The position numbers and the translations under genes were made by a program. From Gerris lacustris (lineage: Eukaryota > Arthropoda > Insecta > Hemiptera > Gerridae), in the NCBI GenBank assembly GCA_951217055.1, contig OX578281.1:60948043-61012042 (forward strand): a stretch of 64,000 nt of DNA. Direction: 5' to 3'. Below are positions 60,310-64,000 of this stretch, piece by piece (the stretch's first letter is position 1; the number at the start of each line of letters is the position of its first letter). Below the pieces are notes generated by a model. It did not search any database. It had not been told where the DNA came from and saw only the letters and a program-made list of their open reading frames with translations.

Positions 60310-60630
60310 CGGTTTCGACGATTTTGATTAAAAAAAAAATCTAAATTTGTAGACCATTTAAATACGTATCTAACGATGTATGCCGTTTTCCCGGGAAAAA
60401 TCTAGTTCCTGAGAAAATAGCTTCAAACGCGGATGTAGGTTCGGGTTCGATTCCCTGCCGAGGAGAAGTTATTTTTATAATTGATTTTAGTGAAATGTTC
60501 AATAATAATTAAATGTACCTACAAAAACACGAAACACGAGAACTAATAAATGGAAAACACTGGGCTACGTTATTATATGAACCCGTATATATGAGAAAGT
60601 TTGTCGAGTTGTCTCGGACTGATTTTTAAT
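60310..60630 (+). repeat. Dispersed repeat with a B-box-like core
   Basis: Relative of 17095-17400. At about 60449-60465 it reads GGGTTCGATTCCCTGCCG, close to a pol III B box (GGTTCGANTCC), followed by GAGGAGAAGTTATTTTT. A minus-strand piece at 31800-31830 has the same block. No convincing A box at the right distance, so SINE status is open. Confidence 0.6.
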
Positions 60631-61665
60631 TTTTTTCTTTGTTTAAAATAAATATAACAATATAGTTACTTCTTGTTTAATAAAACCTTTTAAAATTTTA
60701 ATCTTCAATTACTTTTTTTCTCATTTCTGTAAATAAAATCTTGAACGTTCCTCGAGAATAAAACAATTGTACCCAAGCGATAATTAACTTCGTCGACTCT
60801 GCCTCAGGAGTTAACAGTTATGGTTGCCTCGGCTTCGCCTCAGGAACCAACTTTTTCGCTCAGGGTACAATAACTACTTTACTCTCTTAGTGCGTAAATA
60901 ACCATTGTAATTGTGCAAACTTTATTTAAAATGACTTTCCCGGGGACAATCTAGTTTATAAACTACTGCTGGTACAATTATATGAGAAAGTTGTTGGCAG
61001 TGAATTATTTTAATTTTGTGAAGCTTGAGTTAGGTATTACACGGCTCTCACGTAATATTCAACTTGTGACTCAAACAATCACTAAAAGTATTTAAAGCAA
61101 CTTTTTACCTAGTAATTTTGCGCAAGCAAATTAACGTTGTAGTGGTTATAATCAATATCTAAGAATTACTAAGGAATTACCATAACATAATCTAGAAGGC
61201 AATTTGTAAATTCTAGCTGAAGGTAAAAAAATTAAAAACTAATTTCATTCAAGTACTTAAAAAAATAGTACTTTAAAAATTTAATCCGTAGTTTCACTAG
61301 AATGAGTAGACTAACCACTTTCTATTTTGTATTTAATATTGTGAAAAAGATAGTCAATAATTATACTACAGTCGTATCTAGAATCTGCAGCGCCCGCTTT
61401 GGGCAGATCTCCCCGCTACGAGCTCTCTTAGAAACTTTACTTACAACGATTGATTAGACAAAAAAATTATACTGCAACTTTTACTTACTCTTTGACTTTA
61501 ATAGCATTCACTTTTTTAAGTTATTAAGTTGGTAACGTAAAAGGTTTTCCAAGGTGAGAACCGCGTTTTGAGGTATACTATATCATTAGTTTTGCTTCTA
61601 CTAATGGAAGCAACTCATAGATGTATCGAGCATCGTGTCTACGAGTTAATATGATGATCCTTAAC

Positions 61666-61915
61666 CAGTGGCGTAGCTAGACCATTGGGGGCCCCCCCGC
61701 AAGAACTTTTTGGGGGCCCCCCCGCAAGAACTTTTAGGGGCCCCCCGCCAAAAAAATTGATGGGGGGAAAAAAAAACCTCTTGCGTTCAGGATTGGGAGC
61801 CCCCCTCGACGTTGGTACAAGGATAGTAATTCCTGTTATTTTTGGATTTGGGGGCCCCCTGTTACTGGGGACCCCCCGCAATGTGGGCCCGCGCGGGCCC
61901 ATAGTAACGCCACTG
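61666..61915. mobile_element. 250-bp hAT-type MITE with perfect 8-bp TSD
   Basis: Termini CAGTGGCGTAGCTAG and TAGTAACGCCACTG, flanked by TCCTTAAC at 61658-61665 and 61916-61923. Two or three tandem GGGGGCCCCCCCGCAAGAAC units fill the left half. ORFs on both strands are homopolymer products. Confidence 0.9.
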
Positions 61916-62123
61916 TCCTTAACATTCCTGATAATGCTTTCACTAATGGATTTATCATTAAAAAATATTGAGCATCGTTGGCTTCTAGTTAATATCGAGT
62001 TGGTTAACGATGCTACTTAAAGATGCTTCCAGTTGTGGAATCAACACTAAGAAGTTGACAAGATAACCTTGTCAAGAGCACTTCAAGATTCGGTCTTCTC
62101 CTGAGAACCTAAATTCTTATCAA

Positions 62124-62950
62124 AAGTTAAAGAGCACAGACAGACGGTTCAAATTAATCTGTGGCTATCTACTGGTTACATTCGATAAACTATACAAGTT
62201 TAATACAAATCAGATGAGTACTTTTGAAGCTATAGGTGTAAATAAGTGTATGTTTGTGCGCATGTGGAAGAGAAACAAATGAGTGCAGAAGTTTGAAACT
62301 TATATAGGACTAACAATGAGCTAATTATGACCTACCATACAAATTTCATTAAAATCGGACGTGAAGTTTTTAAGATGTGTTGGTTCCCCAAAATTGAGAG
62401 TCATGCTTACAGAAATACAGACCGACAGACAGGCACGGAACCAAAAAATTTTCCTGATGTCTCAGGGAACATTTTTGGTTCCGTGCATGTCTGTCTGCCG
62501 GTTTATCGCTCAATATTTGGGAACCACCATATCTTAAAAACTACTCGGGTGATTTTAATGAAATTTGGATGGTAAGTCATAATTAGCCATTGTTGGTCCC
62601 ATATAAGTTTTATTTATTTCTCTTCCACATGCACACATATATAATTTATTTACTGCTATATCTTCAAAACTATACTCATCTGTTTTTTAGGAAATTTAGA
62701 TGGTTTGTCAAACGTATAGCCCGTAGATAGTCCAAGATTAATTAACAATCTGCGCTCTTAAAATGTGGCTGAACTGATGCTTCAATTAAGGTACAAAATC
62801 AAAACAATTTTGACAGATTTATAAAACGGGGGAAAATTAAATAAATATGCGACAATAATAGGTTGTAAAAGCATAAAATCATTAGCGAGAAAGCGAAATA
62901 GGAGCGAGGAAGCTATGTGCTATGTGCCACACAAATTGACAGACTATTTT
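62124..62950. repeat. Two REP1 copies fused head-to-head (inverted pair)
   Basis: 62124-62462 is a minus-orientation REP1 and 62463-62950 a plus-orientation copy; they meet inside the GTCTGTCTG/CAGACAGGC region around TTTTCCTGATGTCTCAGGGA. Together they form an imperfect palindrome of about 0.8 kb with diverged arms. Both hairpin ends are missing at the junction. Confidence 0.78.
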
Positions 62951-63104
62951 TTATATCCCACGAATTCTCTATAAGAAAGTGTTTCAACAGTTAGAAAATA
63001 ATTTTTCGACAGCGAATAAAATTCATACAGATAAGTATAAAGATCCAACGAAAAAAACTTTTTGTAAATTAATATTGGTGTTTTCGCATATTCCATTATT
63101 TTCT

Positions 63105-63255
63105 TAGAACCCTTTTTTGGAGTTTCGTGCTGTAGCACTCTAATAATTTTGCGTATTTTATTTCCATTAGTTTAAGTGGAGTTGGAATTGTCTTTGCACG
63201 GTATAGAGAAATCTCTTACTCTCAGATTAGAATTCGTTCTGAACTTTTAAAAAGC
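63105..63255. repeat. Inverted partner of 1036-1180
   Basis: Reverse complement of the 1036 block over about 140 bp: TAGCACTCTAATAATTTTG, GTTTAAGTGGAGTTGGAAT, ATTAGAATTCGTTCTGAAC, AAAGCTCTTGAC. Confidence 0.65.
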
Positions 63256-63834
63256 TCTTGACTTTTTACATCTTAATTTACTCGACCGAACAAAAGTCTA
63301 AATGAAAATCACTTTCAGAAAAATGTCTTTTATCCAGGGCGTAGATAAAGGAATGAATGAACAAGAAAGTATTCCGTAAATATGAAAATGCTCCGAGTTC
63401 AGTGTCTACAATTTTGAAAAACCGGGATACAATATTTAAACTACATAATATAAGACACAAATAGAGATTTTAAAGATCTAGAGATTGTAATTATGAAGAC
63501 GTAGATGTAGACGTAATTGTTCCGACGATTTCGATTGAAAAATTCTAAAATATTGTTCATTTAATGAGAATCAAACAATATAAATTGTTTACCCAGGAAA
63601 AATTTAGTTCCCGAGAAATTGTTAAAAATATAGTCTGGTTTTGCCGACACGCCAAGCTACTACTTCTATGCAACACTAAAAGGAGTTGTTTGTTTCCTTC
63701 TTAGAAGAAATCTTTATTCTTTGAAGAAGGAAACATTTTATTCCGAAACGTTGGTAAATTCCAAATTGATTTTATATTTTTGATTGACGCCCGCTATCCT
63801 CATTCACGATAAATAAACATGAGAGTGTACTGAC

Positions 63835-64000
63835 TTTCAGGAGGAAGGAAGTAGGATACGATGATGTCTATCGCCTGTTGGAACCAGTGGAAGACCTGAA
63901 GAGGATTCAGATCGTTGGCGATGCCACGCGGTGACGAACTGTAAGGTGGCGTGACTACGACCGAGGAAGGAGCCGTGGCGAGGCTCGACATCGCGACAAC
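63835..64000 (-). CDS. Carboxypeptidase exon 1 of the window (partial at 5' end)
   Basis: Donor A|GTCAGT at 63834-63833. The frame is open to the window edge: VVAMSSLATAPSSVVVTPPY, then SSSPRGIANDLNPLQVFHWF, then QQAIDIIVSYFLPPE plus a split Arg. The first base of exon 2 completes this codon in frame, which supports the link across the 24-kb intron. The segment matches no M14 domain. The Met at 63991 could be internal; no signal peptide is visible, and since this family is normally secreted I expect an upstream exon. Confidence 0.85.

Larger units (their letters stand above)
39375..63834 (-). other. Intron 1 (24.5 kb), transposon-rich
   Basis: No host exon is seen between 39375 and 63834. 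Stretches I cannot assign include 40530-40920, 41070-42040, 43310-44600 (43920-44160 is GC-richer but has no clear ORF), 45710-46590, 47080-47860, 48760-49520, 49880-51150 and 60640-61660. A hydrophobic 87-codon ORF at 42793-43056 and a 79-codon minus ORF at 49958-50197 are unrecognised and lack splice support. GC-rich CGAGGCGAAGCCGAG blocks near 43110 recur at 30830, 53190 and 60820. Confidence 0.6.

Noticed and set aside
61639..62020. Overlapping 87- and 111-codon ORFs rich in Gly/Pro
   Set aside because: Produced by GGGGGCCCCC units of a hAT MITE; no family match.

Overview
This is an AT-rich stretch of animal nuclear DNA, almost certainly from an insect. The evidence is one spliced minus-strand gene with GT/AG introns and large introns, dense transposon debris, long (TA)n and (GT)n tracts, and a Penelope-like retroelement. 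I cannot fix the order. There is no sign of a prokaryotic or organellar genome: no operons, no rRNA or tRNA genes, no CRISPR.

The only host gene I can support is an M14 (A/B-type) zinc procarboxypeptidase on the minus strand. Ten exons lie between 64000 and 17775. All nine junctions keep the reading frame (intron phases 1,0,0,1,1,2,2,2,1). The 5' end lies beyond the window, so no signal peptide is seen. The visible part encodes 571 residues: a low-complexity N-terminal stretch, an activation propeptide, and a catalytic domain with every expected zinc-binding and catalytic residue. An 89-residue Asp/Glu-rich loop is inserted between the residues equivalent to Arg127 and Asn144 of bovine carboxypeptidase A. 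The loop ends in a basic, furin-like RQKR.

Layout. 1-17.7 kb is the 3' flank, made mostly of non-autonomous repeats. 17.8-23.4 kb holds exons 10-5 (the catalytic core), with a Ty3/gypsy integrase relic and snap-back elements in the introns. 23.4-33 kb is a 9.6-kb intron with a pogo-like MITE, a 2-kb hAT-like element and microsatellites. 33-39.4 kb holds exons 4-2 (propeptide). 39.4-63.8 kb is a 24.5-kb intron with a Ty1/copia relic, a 1.56-kb hAT-like element and a 4.1-kb Penelope-like element (PLE) carrying RT and GIY-YIG domains. 63.8-64 kb is the first visible exon.

The most interesting signal is a shared architecture. The PLE and three short foldback elements (13626-14236, 38246-38540, 51152-51315) each have inverted arms, a one-sided unpaired tail of about 32-44 nt, and a 12-13 bp target-site duplication. 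The small ones may be non-autonomous PLE derivatives or a new class of miniature foldback retroelement. Two carry hairpin-plus-CGAAA motifs reminiscent of hammerhead ribozyme cores. A second theme is a set of hAT-type elements with intact 8-bp target duplications, several with GGGCCC-rich ends. A third is a ~570-bp snap-back family with five copies, and a fourth is an abundant ~580-bp repeat (called REP1 here) with about 14 copies.
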